DNA of 64,000 nt from Dryas octopetala. Its lineage: Eukaryota > Streptophyta > Magnoliopsida > Rosales > Rosaceae. Of this stretch, positions 62,040-64,000 are shown piece by piece (positions within the stretch are counted from its first letter, which is position 1; the number at the start of each line of letters is the position of its first letter). The stretch lies in assembly GCA_963921425.1 (NCBI GenBank), contig OY992837.1:16837896-16901895 (forward strand), read 5' to 3'. A program made the translations under genes and the position numbers. The notes beneath the pieces are model-generated. The model worked only from the letters and a program-made list of their open reading frames with translations. It did not search any database and had not been told where the DNA came from.

Positions 62040-64000
62040 GAGATTAGAGTGTTGATATTTAACCCCATTTTACTCTCTAGAACATATTCTCCATACCAAA
62101 TTCTCAATCTGAAAATATAAAAATTCATCACCATACCCAACAAAAGTTTCCCAAACTACCTTCACCAAAACCCAAATATAAAAATTCTTTTTTCGCAAAG
62201 TGTACGGTGCTAGTGCATTAAACATCCTTAGGGCAGTTCGTCAACAAACACCTAACCATATTGAAGTGGGTTCGGTGGTATTTGCTTTAAAATTTCTTGG
62301 CGACTTGTCAAGTAGGTTGGGAATATAGGAACAAAAGTTCTTTTGGGATACTTTCAGTGTGCTAGTTATGAGTTTTGTGCATAGGGACTGAGCGTACAAT
62401 TATGAGTTTTGTGCATAGTGACTGGGGAAGGAATAGAGTCCCTTTCAAAGGTCCTAATATCCTTGGTTGCAAGAAATTTAGGTAGTGCACAATGATTGGG
62501 TGATGATGGTGCGATGGGTGAAGGTGAATGTATCGCACCCCGAACCCTGGGTATGCAATAGAGACACCTCTCCTGAGTACCTCGAGAAGTTAATGCCAAC
62601 TAGATCAACGTTAATCCCTCAAGACGCCCGAGAGAGGTTGAGCCTTTTGTATTTAAATGAATTTGATTAAATCATAGTACTCATTACACAACATGATATT
62701 TTAAGGAAATAATAAGATCAAAATAAATAGTAATCAAAATAAAGATCAACCAACCCGCTAGGGTGGAATAGTTAAATCAACATCCTGGAAATGGAATTAC
62801 TAAAGTATAAGCAAAACCCACATAAGTTTACAAAATGAGTAAAAACGAAATAACATTGTTCCAAAATGGGTTCTCATTATAAAACACACATGCGAAAGTA
62901 GGGACCATCGTGATAGCAAAAAACATGATAACATAGACCTTGAGACACCCGACAAGAGAATCCAAGCTGCGCACTCCTTCAGTTAAGATCTCCTCCAAGA
63001 GGCAAATATGCATAAGCAATAGAGTCAAAATAAACAAACAAACAAACAACAAAGAAGGTAGGATGTAAGCATCTCATGCGATCATAGCTTCCCTCAGGGG
63101 ACCCCCTAGGTTTGAAAACCTTTAAAAATATTTCCCTATGAAAAATTGATTTTCAAAATCCCAAAATATTTCCACAAAATCGATTTAACACCTCAATTGC
63201 AGCAGTATATGGTAAACATGCATAAAAAATCATACATAATAGTAAATCATATGGTCAATACACATTAGGTACAACTATGATGTTAGTTGAGAAAAACTAC
63301 CATAGCGAGAGTACCTTGGTAAACAGAGATAGGAACTCGCAATTGAGAAACCGTATCAACTGCCACCAGATCAGTTATGAGCTCTGGCTTCGCACAATTA
63401 CACGTCACACGTGATAACCTGTCTAAGCACCTCATAACGTAAGTGATCAATTCTTTTAGAAGGTTTCTGAATTTGAACCGTAGGTGGAGATTTGGGTGGT
63501 GAGTATACCTCTAGTGCATTAGTTTCACTACAACATTATCTAGCAAAGCTCACCAATTTTTTTTGGTAGAAATAGATGCAACTGCCACTATTGTTAGTTT
63601 GTATTGCCCATTGCCACCCTGCAGTCACCATAGAGCATGTTGGAGGTTGGTGTTGGGGTGGCAAGGGAGCTAAGGCCACCCAAATGTAGGAATGGTGAAA
63701 GCTTCTGCCAAAACCTGCCATGATAGTCTGACAAGGCAGCTGTTCACTAATGCTGTATTGGTGTTATAACATAAGCAATAAACAATGTCTCCATGAATTT
63801 TGGTGACTAACTAATTAGAATTCAAAATTCATTTTCCCACCAAACATATCCTGTAGTGAGATTGAATTTTACATTAAAACTCATTCCATGCAGCAAAAGC
63901 TAGAAGGGGGCTAGCTATTGTGCTAGGGATGGACCTTCTTTGAATCACAAAAAATTAAGAAGAGTAAAAACGTACTCAAAAGTTGGAACCAATTTTCTTC
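62040..64000. other. Trailing sequence, nothing assigned
   Basis: A short direct repeat TATGAGTTTTGTGCATAG occurs at about 62367 and 62402. No gene, TIR element or retroelement can be supported, although parts could belong to an element extending past the window. Confidence 0.4.

Noticed and set aside
62485-63052. Short frames at the right end
   Set aside because: No domain or repeat structure; chance frames are expected in this sequence.

Overview
The window is nuclear DNA of a flowering plant, most likely a eudicot. The evidence is AT-rich intergenic DNA, long introns filled with transposons, a P-class PPR gene, plant CAT-type amino acid transporters, a FAR1/MULE-type transposase, L1 elements with a zf-RVT domain, a tRNA-type SINE, TRIMs and many MITEs. 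I see no bacterial, organellar or viral replicon, no rRNA or tRNA gene and no CRISPR array.

Left part (1-18.1 kb, + strand). A host gene encodes a small protein with a proline-rich start and one C-terminal membrane anchor. It can be followed as exons at 1754, 1918, 2315, 2832 and 11300. The last intron is about 8.3 kb and is packed with three related foldback MITEs (one holding an L1), a SINE inside another L1, a third L1 and a small MITE. Exon 4 carries a 1-nt length change, so the reading frame is broken as sequenced. A MULE transposase gene (12.4-14.3 kb) follows, then a diverged second copy of the 3' part of the host gene (14.3-15.4 kb) with a stop in its last exon. At 15.6-16.9 kb lies a GC-rich TIR element holding a nested MITE.

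Middle (18-31.7 kb). This part is mostly MITEs and unassigned AT-rich sequence around one intact intronless PPR gene (23441-25234, minus; 14 consecutive 35-residue repeats). It also holds a TIR element split by a solo LTR (25.9-28.1 kb), a truncated calmodulin-like pseudogene (29.8 kb) and a minisatellite.

Right part (32-60.2 kb, minus strand). Two complete tandem paralogues of cationic amino acid transporters (CAT2/CAT4 type) each have 14 exons. Twelve of the 14 exon lengths are identical in the two genes, and every splice phase closes, giving predicted proteins of 646 and 637 aa. The downstream gene has a perfect 364-bp tandem duplication that copies its last exon. The 10 kb between the genes is a MITE field. 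It includes a Mutator-like family present three times with exact 9-bp target duplications, one copy inserted in another, and a 676-bp retroposon with a 17-bp target duplication. The end of the window (60.7-64 kb) holds a second copy of the GC-rich TIR element, which preserves the empty site of the nested MITE, and otherwise nothing I can assign.

I found no clearly new multi-gene system. The most informative signals are the terminal-exon duplication, the transposon nesting with readable target sites, and the PPR repeat code.
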